Part shown: one piece after another, positions 36,342 to 45,877 of the stretch
How positions within the stretch are numbered: the stretch's first letter is position 1
Layout: every line of letters begins with the position of its first letter
NCBI GenBank assembly: GCA_035550055.1
Contig: DASZRO010000065.1
Location: 1-64,000 of the forward strand
From: Mycobacteriales bacterium
GTDB lineage: Bacteria > Actinomycetota > Actinomycetes > JAFAQI01
Reading direction: 5' to 3'
Length of the DNA: 64,000 nt
The notes under the pieces: model-generated
Told to the model about the DNA's origin: nothing
The model's database searches: none
The model's input: the letters and a program-made list of their open reading frames with translations, nothing else
Translations under genes and position numbers: made by a program

Positions 36342-37531
36342 CGCGGCAGGACCACCTCAGGCAGTGGGTGGCGGTAGAGCGCTGCCGCATTCTCGCTGCA
36401 GATCATCCGTAGCTCGTCGGCGGGCAGGTGACCCCACGCTTGCTCGATGACCCGCTGCGTGTCGGGCCAGGTGCTGTCGCCGTGGGGGTAGTCGACCTCG
36501 ACCATGATGTTCTCGACGCCGATGCGGTGGCGGGTGTCGATGGTCGACGGGTCGTCGATGGTGCAGAACCAGAAGTTGCGTTTGAGCACCTCCGACGGTC
36601 GCATCGCCCACCCGAGCCCGTACCCCGACCGGTCGACGATGTTGTCGAGGCGGTCCAGCAGCATGGCCACCCAGCCGATCCCGCCTTCGCTCATCGCGAT
36701 CTTCAGGTCGGGATGACGCAGCGGGTACTCGGACCACAGCCACTCCGCACACGCACCGAGCGACTGCTGCCCGAACAGCGTGGCCGACAGCTGCACCGCG
36801 GGGGAGCCGGCTGGCAGTGCGGGCATTCCCGAGCTGCCGACGTGCAGCGAGATGACTGTCCCGGTCGCGACGCACGCGTCGATGATGGGATCCCAGTGCT
36901 CGCGGTCCCACAGCGACGGCAGGCCGATCTCGTGCGGCCGTTCCGGCATCGTGACGGAGGTGAAACCGCGCGTGGCATTGCGCTCGATCTCGGCCACCGC
37001 GAGTGCCGGATCGGCGAGGTAGGTGATCCCCAGCGGGATGATCCGGGTGGGATGCGCGGAGTACCACTCCTCGTAGAGCCAGTCGTTCCAGGCCCGGATG
37101 CAGCCCAGCCCGAGCTCGCGGTCGGCGGCGTCGAAGAAGACGCGCCCGCAGAAGCCGCTGATCTGCGACGGGAAGTTCAACGAGGCCCAGACGCCGTTGA
37201 GGTCCATGTCGCGAACGCGGGCGTCCACGTCGTAGCAACCCGGTCGCATCTGGTCGAAGCGGAACGGCTCCATCGACACGGTTTCCGGACGGCGGCCGGC
37301 GACCGCGTTCATCCCGATCTGGCTGTACTTGCGGCCTTCGAACTCCCAGACCTGATAGCCGCGCGAGGTCTCCACGATTCGTGGCGCGCGATCGGCGACG
37401 GCCGTGGGCAGTCGCCCTTCGAACAGGTGCGGCGGCTCGACGACGTGGTCGTCGACGGAGATGACGGTGTAGCTGACCTGGCGAGGTGCCGGATCGGGAA
37501 GGAACAGCTCCTCGCTGAGCTCCACGGTCAT
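36338..37531 (-). CDS. Amidohydrolase family 2 metal-dependent hydrolase
   Basis: 397 aa TIM-barrel protein of the Amidohydrolase_2/ACMSD-like family. The N-terminal metal motif is ISVDDHVVEPPHLF (D-x-H in place of H-x-H). Later motifs are VISLHVGSSGMP, DLKIAMSEGGIGWVAMLLDR and ENIMVEVDYPHGDSTWP, which holds the conserved Asp. It probably hydrolyses or decarboxylates a cyclic or carboxylated intermediate; the substrate is unknown. It directly follows the TauE gene on the minus strand with no spacer. A paralogue lies at 50.7 kb in the catabolic locus. Confidence 0.85.
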   Translation of the reverse strand: MTVELSEELFLPDPAPRQVSYTVISVDDHVVEPPHLFEGRLPTAVADRAPRIVETSRGYQVWEFEGRKYSQIGMNAVAGRRPETVSMEPFRFDQMRPGCYDVDARVRDMDLNGVWASLNFPSQISGFCGRVFFDAADRELGLGCIRAWNDWLYEEWYSAHPTRIIPLGITYLADPALAVAEIERNATRGFTSVTMPERPHEIGLPSLWDREHWDPIIDACVATGTVISLHVGSSGMPALPAGSPAVQLSATLFGQQSLGACAEWLWSEYPLRHPDLKIAMSEGGIGWVAMLLDRLDNIVDRSGYGLGWAMRPSEVLKRNFWFCTIDDPSTIDTRHRIGVENIMVEVDYPHGDSTWPDTQRVIEQAWGHLPADELRMICSENAAALYRHPLPEVVLPR

Positions 37532-38431
37532 CTACGTCTCCAGTGCCGCCGTCTCACCTGAGTCCGAGCGCCATGGCCGGGCGGTCAGCAGCCAGACCAC
37601 GAATCCTGCGAACAGTACGCCGACCAGTGTCCATCCGAGGTCGTCGGTGCCGACTCCGACGTACTTCAAGCCCGAGGCGAAGATCACGAACGTGATCGCC
37701 GGACGGATGTAGCGGTCGGGCGCGCGCGAGGACAGGAACGACCCGACCAGCACCGCGGGGACGCTGCCGATGATCAGCGACGTGGTGACCCCGAAGGAGA
37801 CGCTGCCGAACGCGAGGGCGCCGAGCGCCGCCGCACCGGTCAGCGGCAACGCCTGGCTCAAGTCGGTGCCGACGAGCTGGTTGGCGCCGATCATCGGGTA
37901 GAGGAACAGGAGCAGCACGATCATCAGCGAGCCTGATCCCACCGACGTCATCCCGACGACGATCCCGCCGAGTGCGCCGATCGCCACCGTGCGCACCGGG
38001 TGCACGTGGATCTCACCGATCGATGCGTCTCGGGTGTTGCCGCTGCGCTGGTCGAGGAAGAAGCGAAGCACCATCGCTGCGGCACCGAGCAGCAGCGCAC
38101 TGCCGAGCAGCCGCTCGACATTCGTCTGCGCGCTCGACGACTCACCCATGAGGTGGAGCAGGTAGGCGCCCAGGAAGGCCATCGGCACCGAACCGCACGA
38201 CATGAGGGCGACCAGGCGCAGGTTCACGGTGCCCTTGCTCAGATGGACGAGGGCGCCGAGTGGCCGCATCACGACCGCCGCGACGAGATCGCTCGAGATC
38301 GCCTTGTCCGGCTGCACGTTGAACAGCAGGATGAGCATCGGCGTCATGAGTGCGCCGCCACCCGCGCCCGTCGTTCCGACGAGGACGCCGATGATCGCAC
38401 TACCCAGCACGATGTACGGGTCGATGTGCAT
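37532..38431 (-). CDS. Sulfite exporter TauE/SafE family membrane protein
   Basis: 299 aa with about eight hydrophobic helices arranged as two similar halves: VLVGTTGAGGGALMTPMLIL near the start and VVGMTSVGSGSLMIVLLLF in the second half. This is the TauE/SafE architecture, associated with export of sulfite, sulfoacetate or other organic anions. The next gene starts directly after its stop, so export may be linked to the amidohydrolase reaction. Just upstream of the ATG is TAGGTT, eight nt away, a possible -10. Confidence 0.9.
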   Translation of the reverse strand: MHIDPYIVLGSAIIGVLVGTTGAGGGALMTPMLILLFNVQPDKAISSDLVAAVVMRPLGALVHLSKGTVNLRLVALMSCGSVPMAFLGAYLLHLMGESSSAQTNVERLLGSALLLGAAAMVLRFFLDQRSGNTRDASIGEIHVHPVRTVAIGALGGIVVGMTSVGSGSLMIVLLLFLYPMIGANQLVGTDLSQALPLTGAAALGALAFGSVSFGVTTSLIIGSVPAVLVGSFLSSRAPDRYIRPAITFVIFASGLKYVGVGTDDLGWTLVGVLFAGFVVWLLTARPWRSDSGETAALET

Positions 38432-38475
38432 GGCGACCTAACCTACACAAAGATGGTCAACAATCACCACCAGCG

Positions 38476-39945
38476 TCAGCCGACCGACCGGCGCTTCCTG
38501 ATGCGCCGGTAGCGCCACCAGCCGACCACACGGGTTCGCAGCCAGTACTCGCCGGCGCTGTAGGGGAGTTGGGTGACGTTCTTGCCGTTGGCGACGGTGT
38601 AGTAGTTGCGACAGCCGGCCTGCCACACGGTGCCGGCCATGCCGGCTTGGACCTTCTCGTTGTACTTCCGCTCGACGTCGCGGCGGATGTCGATCGAGGT
38701 CAGCCGCCGCCGGCGCATCATCCGCAGCGCGCGGACGACGTAGTGCGCTTGGGCCTCGTGCATGAACAGGATCGAGTTCACGCCGTTCGTGTTGGGCCCG
38801 TAGAGCATGAAGAAGTTGGGGAAGCCGGCCACCGCGAGCCCGAGATAGGCCTCGGCGCCGTCACGCCAGCGGTCGGCGAGTCGTTGGCCGTCGCGGCCGA
38901 CGATGTCGATGGTGGTGAGGTACTCGTTGGCCCGAAAGCCCGTCCCGAAGATGATCGTGTCCAGCTCGTGCTCCTCGCCGTCACTGGTGCAGATGCCGCG
39001 CTCGGTGAGCCGGACGATCGGCGCGGTGACGACTCGCACGTTGGGTCGGGTTAGGGCGGGCAGCCAGGTTCGCGAGGTCAGCGGCCGCTTGCACCCGACC
39101 GGGAAGTCGGGGGTGAGCACGGCGCGCAGCGCCGGATCCGCCACCTTCCGCTCGAGGTAGCCGCGGGCGAGCTCGGTCTGACCGACGGTGAACGGGTGGG
39201 CGGCCTGGAAGGAGGTCCGCTGATAGGTCCAGAAGATCTCCCAGCGGTGACGTCTGGCGGCCAGCGGCACCCTCGCGAACCGGCGTTGCTGCGAAGCGGT
39301 GTACTCGGTCTCGAACCGGGGCGTGACCCAGATCGGGGTGCGCTGGAACACGGTCAGCCGCTCGACGTCGGCGACGATCGCCGGCACGTACTGGATGGCA
39401 CTCGCCCCGGTCCCGATCGAGCCGACGCGCTCACCGGCCAGCGGCCTGCTGTGGTCCCAGCGCGAGGAGTGGAAGATCCGTCCGCGGAAGGTGTCCAGGC
39501 CGGGGACGTCCGGCAGCGACGGCACGTTGAGCATGCCGAGCGCGCTGACCAGGACATCGGCCCGGTGAATCTCGCCACGGTCCGTGGTCAGCTCCCACTG
39601 CTGGTCGTCGTCGTTCCACCGAGCCCGCTCGATCGTGACGCCGGTACGAAGGTGCGCCCGCAACCCGAACCGATCGGCGACCTCCTCCAGATAGGCGAGG
39701 ATCTCCGGCTGCGAGGCATAGGTCCGCGACCACTTCGGGTTCGGCGCGAACGAGAACGAGTAGAGATGAGACGGCACGTCGCAGGCCGCCCCCGGGTAGG
39801 TGTTGTCGCGCCAGGTGCCGCCGACCCCGTCGCTTCGCTCGAAGATGGTGAAGTCGAAGCCGGCGCGTCGCAGCGCGACGCCCATCGCCAGTCCGCCGGC
39901 TCCGGCGCCGAGGACCGCGACGCGCGGGCGCTTGCTCAGCGCCAT
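38476..39945 (-). CDS. Flavin-containing monooxygenase, Baeyer-Villiger type
   Basis: 489 aa. The FAD Rossmann motif is VAVLGAGAGGLAMGVALRRA; a second nucleotide-binding region (GERVGSIGTGASAIQYVPAI) is for NADPH. Between them is the Baeyer-Villiger fingerprint F-x-G-x3-H-x3-W as FRGRIFHSSRWDHS. The conserved GGTWRDNTYPGAACDVPSHL also matches this group. It should insert oxygen next to a carbonyl in a cyclic or linear ketone using NADPH and O2. It is encoded after the SDR gene on the same strand, 39 nt apart, a common alcohol-to-ketone-to-ester pairing. Confidence 0.9.
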   Translation of the reverse strand: MALSKRPRVAVLGAGAGGLAMGVALRRAGFDFTIFERSDGVGGTWRDNTYPGAACDVPSHLYSFSFAPNPKWSRTYASQPEILAYLEEVADRFGLRAHLRTGVTIERARWNDDDQQWELTTDRGEIHRADVLVSALGMLNVPSLPDVPGLDTFRGRIFHSSRWDHSRPLAGERVGSIGTGASAIQYVPAIVADVERLTVFQRTPIWVTPRFETEYTASQQRRFARVPLAARRHRWEIFWTYQRTSFQAAHPFTVGQTELARGYLERKVADPALRAVLTPDFPVGCKRPLTSRTWLPALTRPNVRVVTAPIVRLTERGICTSDGEEHELDTIIFGTGFRANEYLTTIDIVGRDGQRLADRWRDGAEAYLGLAVAGFPNFFMLYGPNTNGVNSILFMHEAQAHYVVRALRMMRRRRLTSIDIRRDVERKYNEKVQAGMAGTVWQAGCRNYYTVANGKNVTQLPYSAGEYWLRTRVVGWWRYRRIRKRRSVG

Positions 39946-39984
39946 TGCGCGCGGCCGGCCCGGGCGGCAGTGGTCATGGCGTCA

Positions 39985-40752
39985 TCAGAGCACCCGATTG
40001 GCCAGCCACTGCGGCAGCCTGGCGGCGGCCACCTGGGCGCCGCCGCGCCGCGGCAGGACCACGCGCGCCTTGTCCTTGCGGCACGCCTGCACGATTGCGT
40101 CCGCCACCTGCCCGGGCTCCAGCATCGTGAGCATGCCGAGCCGCAACAGCCGGTTGAACGCGTCTGCACACGGCGGGTAGGCGGTCGCCTCGTCGTACAA
40201 CCCCGTGTCGACCGGGCCGAGCTCGGCCGTCGTCACCCCGACACCGCTGCCCTGCAGGTCACGGCGCAGCCCCTCAGCGAACTGGGAAACGGCCGCTTTG
40301 GTCGCCGAGTACGCGGTGAGGCCGGGCAACGCGACCTCCGCGGACAGCGAGGACATGAAGACGAGCCGGCCCTGCCCGCGCTCTCGCATGCCGGGCAGGG
40401 CCAACCGGGCCAGCTCGGCCGGCACGAGCGCGTTGAGAGTGAACATCCCGCTGAGGTCTTCAGCGGTCATCTGCTCGACGGGCCCTGGCGTCCCCACTCC
40501 GGCGTTGCTGACCAGGATGTCGACCGGGGCGAGCGCCTCGAGGCGCACCATCAGTGCGCCCAGCGCGGACACGTCGAGCAGGTCGGCCGCCGCGTGGCCG
40601 CATCCGATCCGTTGGGCGGCCGCCGCGAGCGCGGCTTCGCTGCGGGCGACAAGGGTCACTTTCGCGCCGGCGGCCGCGAAACGCTCGCCGACGGCCAACC
40701 CGATGCCGCGCGAGGCGCCGGTCACCACCACGTGCCGTGCCCGAAGATCCAT
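39985..40752 (-). CDS. Short-chain dehydrogenase/reductase
   Basis: 255 aa classical SDR: cofactor motif VVVTGASRGIGLAVGE, NAGV in DILVSNAGVG, and catalytic Ser-Tyr-Lys in FMSSLSAEV and AYSATKAAVSQFAE. An SD-like GAGAGGA precedes the ATG at 40752. It probably oxidises an alcohol to the ketone used by the neighbouring Baeyer-Villiger-type monooxygenase; that link is inferred from position only. Confidence 0.9.
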   Translation of the reverse strand: MDLRARHVVVTGASRGIGLAVGERFAAAGAKVTLVARSEAALAAAAQRIGCGHAAADLLDVSALGALMVRLEALAPVDILVSNAGVGTPGPVEQMTAEDLSGMFTLNALVPAELARLALPGMRERGQGRLVFMSSLSAEVALPGLTAYSATKAAVSQFAEGLRRDLQGSGVGVTTAELGPVDTGLYDEATAYPPCADAFNRLLRLGMLTMLEPGQVADAIVQACRKDKARVVLPRRGGAQVAAARLPQWLANRVL

Positions 40753-40814
40753 CTCGGTCGTTCCTCTCGTCGTGGGGTATCCAACCGCAGGAGGTACGCC
40801 GCACCGTGGCGAAC

Positions 40815-40843
40815 TTGGAGATCATCGGAAAAACCCGGACAAT
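40815..40843 (+). promoter_or_regulatory. Candidate promoter for the L,D-transpeptidase/glycosidase genes
   Basis: TTGGAG (40815-40820), a 17-nt spacer and GACAAT (40838-40843), about 70 nt before the ATG at 40914. It lies in the 161-bp divergent gap between the SDR and transpeptidase genes; I see nothing else there. Confidence 0.35.
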
Positions 40844-40913
40844 CGATGGTGATGACCCGCAAAGCCGTACTTCCGGGCACCGACCCGACCCAGACTGTGG
40901 TGGCACCCTGCTG

Positions 40914-41867
40914 ATGAGCTCACACGTATCTTCGCGCGCCGTCTGGCGGCGCCGCGGCTTCGTCGGCGTTCCGGTGGTCCTCGCAGTGGCGCTCGTCGTC
41001 AGCTTCACGGTCGGTGCGGGCAACTCGACCGCGAAGACCCATTCAGGTGTGGCCCGAGCCGGGTCGCGTGCCCATCTCGCCTCGTTGCTGCTGGCGGACG
41101 GCTCGCAGCGTGCCGTCCTGAGCGCCGAGACCGGTCCGACGCCGAGCAGCACGCAGACGCTGTCGCCGGTCGGTCAGCCCCACCGCGCCGCCGTGCCGGC
41201 CAAGGCGTCGACGTCGTCGTCGAGCGGCACCCGCATGGCCCCCGAGCGCGACACCGTCCTGGTGCCGGAGACGACGATGGTGGCGCATCTGAGTCGCAGC
41301 GTTCCGGGCTACCCGAGCGCGAACGCGATCGAGCAGAACCGGACGGTGCCCGGATCGTGGTACGGATACCCGTCGGCCCTGCCGGTGATCGGCCAGTCCG
41401 GCGACCGCCTGCACGTCCGGCTCGCGCAGCGCCCTGACGAGTCGACCACCTGGATCGATACCAGCAACGCGGTGCTGACCTCGACCCATTGGGCGATCGT
41501 CGTCGACATCGCCCAGCACTGGCTCTATGTCTTCCACTGGGGCCAGCAGGTGGGCTCCTACCCCGTGGGTGACGGCGCCCCCGGGACGCCTACGCCGACC
41601 GGTACGTACTTCGTCGCTTTCCACGCGCCGCCGAACGGTCCCGGCTACGGCTCGGTGATGCTCGAGACGTCAGCGCACTCGCGCGCGATCGAGCATTTCG
41701 AGGGTGGGAACGACGCGATCATCGCCATCCACGGGTCGATCTTCTCGGACTCCGAGATCGCCGATCACGGCGCCGCCATCTCCAACGGGTGCATCCGGAT
41801 GCACGAGTGGGATCTGCGTCAGGTCGCGCACGTGATCAACGGCTCACCGGTCTTCCTCGTCGACTAG
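40914..41867 (+). CDS. Secreted L,D-transpeptidase (YkuD domain)
   Basis: 317 aa from the ATG at 40914. An N-terminal membrane/signal segment (GVPVVLAVALVVSFTVGAG) is followed by a Ser/Thr-rich linker. The C-terminal YkuD catalytic domain (about 190-317) has AIIAIHGSIFSDSEIADHG and the catalytic ISNGCIRMHEWD (S-x-G-C-x-R). It would form 3-3 peptidoglycan crosslinks or attach proteins to the wall, and should be carbapenem-sensitive by family. Only four nt separate it from the GH20 gene, suggesting one transcript for wall- and glycan-active secreted enzymes. Confidence 0.9.
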   Translation: MSSHVSSRAVWRRRGFVGVPVVLAVALVVSFTVGAGNSTAKTHSGVARAGSRAHLASLLLADGSQRAVLSAETGPTPSSTQTLSPVGQPHRAAVPAKASTSSSSGTRMAPERDTVLVPETTMVAHLSRSVPGYPSANAIEQNRTVPGSWYGYPSALPVIGQSGDRLHVRLAQRPDESTTWIDTSNAVLTSTHWAIVVDIAQHWLYVFHWGQQVGSYPVGDGAPGTPTPTGTYFVAFHAPPNGPGYGSVMLETSAHSRAIEHFEGGNDAIIAIHGSIFSDSEIADHGAAISNGCIRMHEWDLRQVAHVINGSPVFLVD

Positions 41868-41871
41868 CCCG

Positions 41872-43449
41872 GTGCCGGCCCGCAGGGTGCTCGCCGGCGC
41901 GTTGGCGTGCTGCGCCTTCCTGCCGGCGACCGGTGCGGCGGGCGCGTCGCTGGGCACGCCGAGCCGTCCGGCGCCGCTGACCATCCCGGCGATGCAGCGG
42001 TGGCATCCTGCGACCGGCGTGTGGCGGTTCGCCGCCACCACCGCGGTGGAGGTGCGGCGACGGCACGGCGCCGCCGCCCGCGAGGCCAGGGTGCTGGCCG
42101 CCGACCTCGGGCGACAGGCCGGTCGGGCGGTCGCGGTCGTCGTGGCGAGCGAGCCCACGGCCGGCGACATCGTGATGCGTACCGTTGCCCGGAGCCGACG
42201 GCTCGGGTCCGAGGGCTATCGCCTCGACGTCGGACGCGCACTGACGATCGAGGCGTCGACCGGGGCGGGGCTGTTCTACGGCGGGCGCTCACTGCTACAG
42301 ATGCTGCGGCAGGGTTCCACGCTGCCCTGCGGTACGGCGGTGGACTGGCCTCGTTACCCGCAACGCGGCCTGATGGTGGACGCCTCCCGCACGACGTACT
42401 CGACGGCGTGGGTCCTGCGGGAGATCCGCCGGCTCGCGGCACTGAAGCTGAACGTTCTCCACCTGCATCTCACCGACGACCAGCGTTGGGCGCTCGGCAG
42501 TCGCGTCTTCCCGAGCGTCGTCGGCAAGCGCCCGTTCACGCGCGCCGACATCCGGCGGATCGTCGACCTCGCGCGTCGTGATCACGTCACCGTGATCCCC
42601 GAGATCGAGATGCCGGGCCACATGGCGGCGTTCCTCGTCCACCACAAGCGGCTGATCCTGAAGCCGGCCGGCGTGGCCTCGCCGAGCACGGTCGGCGCCT
42701 ACACGACCGACAAGCTGGACATCACCAGTCCCGCGGCATTGCGGGCGGTCCGGCGGATCCTGGACGAGTACCTTGCGTGGTTTCCGGGCCGGTACTTCGA
42801 CATCGGCTCCGACGAGTACCTCAGCCCGGCGGAGTACCCGCTGTTCCCGCAGCTCGAGACCTACGCCACACGCCGGTACGGCGTCGGGGCTACTCCCGCC
42901 GACGCGGTCCACGGCTTCATCAACTGGGTCGACCGGATCGTCCGCGCCCACGGCAAGACGCTGCGGATCTGGAGCGACCAGGTCGGTGGGGTCGGCAAGG
43001 TCGCGGTCAACCGCGACGTGATCCTCGAGTGGTGGGACTCCATCTCGCCGTTCGGCGACACGCTGACCGTCTCACCCCAGACCTTGCTTGACCGCGGATA
43101 CCGCATCGTCAACGCCGGGTGGTACCCGAACTACTACACCACTGACATCGGACCGGTGCGCGGCAAGGCGAGCCTGCCCGGCGTGTACGCCGGCTGGCAG
43201 GTCAACGACTTCGACGGCACGCAGGTCGGCAGCTCCGTCACTTCGAAGCAGCAGGTGGCTGCGGCAAGCCCCGGCCTGCTCGGTGCGCAGATGAACATCT
43301 GGGGGCCGCTCGACGAGACGCCGGCGCAGACCGCCCGTCGGGTGGAGCCCCACCTCGCCGTACTCGCGCAGAAGGCATGGGACAGCCCGTCGCCCGCTGC
43401 GTCGTACGCCGAGTTCGCGCGTGACCTGACACGCGTCGGCCTGCCCTGA
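41872..43449 (+). CDS. Secreted beta-N-acetylhexosaminidase (GH20)
   Basis: 525 aa from GTG 41872 with a signal peptide (LAGALACCAFLPATGAAGAS). A GH20b-like domain (about 35-150) precedes the GH20 barrel beginning YPQRGLMVDASRTTYS. NVLHLHLTDDQRWAL and VIPEIEMPGHMAAF are typical. The catalytic Asp-Glu pair is in FDIGSDEYLS (Asp314-Glu315). It releases terminal GlcNAc/GalNAc outside the cell by substrate-assisted catalysis. It is followed by a GH92 alpha-mannosidase, suggesting joint trimming of mannose/GlcNAc glycans. Confidence 0.92.
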   Translation: MPARRVLAGALACCAFLPATGAAGASLGTPSRPAPLTIPAMQRWHPATGVWRFAATTAVEVRRRHGAAAREARVLAADLGRQAGRAVAVVVASEPTAGDIVMRTVARSRRLGSEGYRLDVGRALTIEASTGAGLFYGGRSLLQMLRQGSTLPCGTAVDWPRYPQRGLMVDASRTTYSTAWVLREIRRLAALKLNVLHLHLTDDQRWALGSRVFPSVVGKRPFTRADIRRIVDLARRDHVTVIPEIEMPGHMAAFLVHHKRLILKPAGVASPSTVGAYTTDKLDITSPAALRAVRRILDEYLAWFPGRYFDIGSDEYLSPAEYPLFPQLETYATRRYGVGATPADAVHGFINWVDRIVRAHGKTLRIWSDQVGGVGKVAVNRDVILEWWDSISPFGDTLTVSPQTLLDRGYRIVNAGWYPNYYTTDIGPVRGKASLPGVYAGWQVNDFDGTQVGSSVTSKQQVAAASPGLLGAQMNIWGPLDETPAQTARRVEPHLAVLAQKAWDSPSPAASYAEFARDLTRVGLP

Positions 43450-43501
43450 CGGAGGCTGCGGGCAGGAAGCCGGCGGCACCGCACCGAAGTTGAGCGACGT
43501 G

Positions 43502-45877
43502 ATGCGGCGGGGTGTGGTCGCGGCGGTCTTCGCCGCGGCGCTCGCGGTCGCCGTTCCTGCCTCCAGCGCGGCCAACGTGATGGGCACGGCGCAACGCAGG
43601 CCGGTGTCCGCCGCGTCGCCCGACGTGCCAGCCCTGGTGCGGATGGTCGACACCCGGTCGGGATCCCTCGGGCCGGGCTTCGTCACGGTTGCTGCCGGCC
43701 TGCCGTTCGGCATGGTCACGCCAGGGCCCGCCACCACTACGCCGCTCGGCGACGATCCACTCGACTACGTCGGCTACGCCTACCAGGATCCGGAGATTCG
43801 CGGCTTCGCGCTCACCCACTTCTCCGGCGCGGGCATTCACATCGGCGGCGAGCTTCCCGTGATGCCGACGACCGGACCGGTCACGAGCCGCAACCCGGCG
43901 AGCTGGGCGAGCCCCTTCACGCACGCGACCGAGACGGCGCAGCCGGGCTACTACGCGACGACGTTGCTGCGATCCGGCGTGCGGGCCGAGCTGACCGCGA
44001 CGCTGCGGACCGCGGTGGAGCGCTTCACGTTCCCGGCCGGCAGCGTGGCGAACCTGATCTTCGACGTGACACGGCACAACGACAGCAACCAGGACGGCGG
44101 CACCCAGACAGGCACGTTCCGGATCACTGGCGACGACCGGGTGGCCGGCAGCGTGCTGGTCCCGGACTCCGGCGGTGTCTCGATCTATTTCGCGGCCCGC
44201 TTCGACCGGCCCTTCACGCGAAGCGGCTCGTGGACGGCTCAGGGCATCACCGCAGGCAAGCGTTCCGTTGCCGGGCGCGGTGCGGGCGGTTGGGTCAGCT
44301 TCGGCACCGCCGCGTCTCGGCAGGTGCAGGCCGACATCGCGCTGAGCTACACCTCGGCGGCCGAGGCGGCGCGCAACCTCACCGCAGCCACCGTGGTGAA
44401 CCGCGGTTTCGACGCGGTACGCGCTGCGGCTCAGCGCGTCTGGGAGCGACGGCTGAGCAGCATCAGCGTCCGTGGCGGGACCCGGCGGCAGCGCCGGACG
44501 TTCGAGACCGCGATGTATCACGCCTCACTCATGCCGACCACGTTCGACGACGCCGACGGCCACTATCGGGGCTTCGACGGACGCGTTCACGAGGTGGCAC
44601 CCGGCCATCACCACTACACCGACCTCAGCCTGTGGGACACCTATCGGACCCAGACGCCGCTGCTCACGCTCGACGCGCCCCGCGTCGCGCATGACCTCGG
44701 GCTCTCGCTGCTCGCCGACACCGCCCAGAACGGTGGCGTGATCCCGCGGTGGGTCCGCGGCAACCGCGACTACGGGATCATGGGGGGCGACTCCGGGACG
44801 CCGACGCTGGCCACCCTCGTCACCAGCGGCGCGCTCGCCGGCGAAGCGGCGCACGCGGCTTACCGCGACGTGGTCCGCCAAGCGACGACGCTTCCGCCGG
44901 TCGATCCGCGATCCGGTCTGGACAGCTATCTCGCACTCGGCTACGTCCCGCTCAACGTCAGTGACCGCGGCGCCGCGGTCACTTTGGAGTACGCCATCGA
45001 CGACGCGTCGGTCGCCGCGCTCGCCAGGCGGTTCGGCGACGCCGCTCGCACCGCCCAGTTCGACCGGCGCGCGGAGTACTGGCGACACCTGTTCGACCCG
45101 GCGGACCGCTTCCTGCGGCCGCGCACGGGGACCGGGTCGTGGGCCACGCCGACGTTCGTAGGCCTGGCGAACGTGTGGAACCCGATCTTCCCGCAGGGTT
45201 GGCAGGAAGGGACCGGCTGGCAGTACCTGTGGCTCGTGCCGCAGGACGTGCGGGGACTGGCCGAGGCGATCGGTCCGGCCCGGACCAGGCAGCGTCTCGA
45301 CAGCTTCTTCTCGGCGGCGCTCGATCACCGGGTCGCGCCCGTGGTTCCCGAGGTGCAGGCCGAGTCGTCGGTTTTCGGGGCGATCTACGTCGGCAACCAG
45401 TACACCCCCGCGAACGAGACCGACCTGCAGGCGCCGTGGTTGTACGACTGGCTGGGTGAGCCGTGGCGGACTACGCAGGTCGTCCACTCCGAAACCGCCG
45501 TGTTCACCCCAGGGCCCTACGGACTTCCGGGCAACGACGACGCAGGGACGATGTCAGCCGACTACGTGCTGTCGGCAATCGGCCTGTACCAGGCCCAACC
45601 GGGCGTCGACGCGTGGGAACTGTCCGCTCCGATGTTCGACACCGTGCAGATCGGCCCGCGGTTGCGGATATCCGCGCCCGGCACGGACGGTCTCACGCCT
45701 TACGTCGCGGCGCTACGACGCAACGGCCACGCGGTCAATCGGACGTGGCTCACCGACCGGCAGCTGCACGGAACCCTGAGCTACACGATGACGGCGACGC
45801 ACGGCGCGTGGGGAACAGCAGCGAGCGCCGCCCCGCCGAGCCTCACCGAAGCTCGGTCGGGCGGCGCTACCCGCTGA
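43502..45877 (+). CDS. Secreted GH92 alpha-mannosidase-like glycoside hydrolase
   Basis: 791 aa from the ATG at 43502; in-frame GTG (43499) and TTG (43490) codons are alternatives. The ATG is chosen because MRRGVVAAVFAAALAVAVPA starts a normal signal peptide. GH92 hallmarks are WDTYRTQTPLLTL, the acid motif EGTGWQYLWLVPQDV and GNDDAGTMSADYVLSAIGLY. GH92 enzymes are calcium-dependent exo-alpha-mannosidases, mostly 1,2-linked, acting outside the cell. It lies 52 nt after the GH20 gene. The convergent SRPBCC gene ends at the adjacent base. Confidence 0.92.
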   Translation: MRRGVVAAVFAAALAVAVPASSAANVMGTAQRRPVSAASPDVPALVRMVDTRSGSLGPGFVTVAAGLPFGMVTPGPATTTPLGDDPLDYVGYAYQDPEIRGFALTHFSGAGIHIGGELPVMPTTGPVTSRNPASWASPFTHATETAQPGYYATTLLRSGVRAELTATLRTAVERFTFPAGSVANLIFDVTRHNDSNQDGGTQTGTFRITGDDRVAGSVLVPDSGGVSIYFAARFDRPFTRSGSWTAQGITAGKRSVAGRGAGGWVSFGTAASRQVQADIALSYTSAAEAARNLTAATVVNRGFDAVRAAAQRVWERRLSSISVRGGTRRQRRTFETAMYHASLMPTTFDDADGHYRGFDGRVHEVAPGHHHYTDLSLWDTYRTQTPLLTLDAPRVAHDLGLSLLADTAQNGGVIPRWVRGNRDYGIMGGDSGTPTLATLVTSGALAGEAAHAAYRDVVRQATTLPPVDPRSGLDSYLALGYVPLNVSDRGAAVTLEYAIDDASVAALARRFGDAARTAQFDRRAEYWRHLFDPADRFLRPRTGTGSWATPTFVGLANVWNPIFPQGWQEGTGWQYLWLVPQDVRGLAEAIGPARTRQRLDSFFSAALDHRVAPVVPEVQAESSVFGAIYVGNQYTPANETDLQAPWLYDWLGEPWRTTQVVHSETAVFTPGPYGLPGNDDAGTMSADYVLSAIGLYQAQPGVDAWELSAPMFDTVQIGPRLRISAPGTDGLTPYVAALRRNGHAVNRTWLTDRQLHGTLSYTMTATHGAWGTAASAAPPSLTEARSGGATR

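Noticed and set aside
38432-38450. Possible third DtxR/IdeR box before the TauE/SafE gene (TAGGTTAGG on the minus strand)
   Set aside because: Only one half-site matches; the other half has no similarity.
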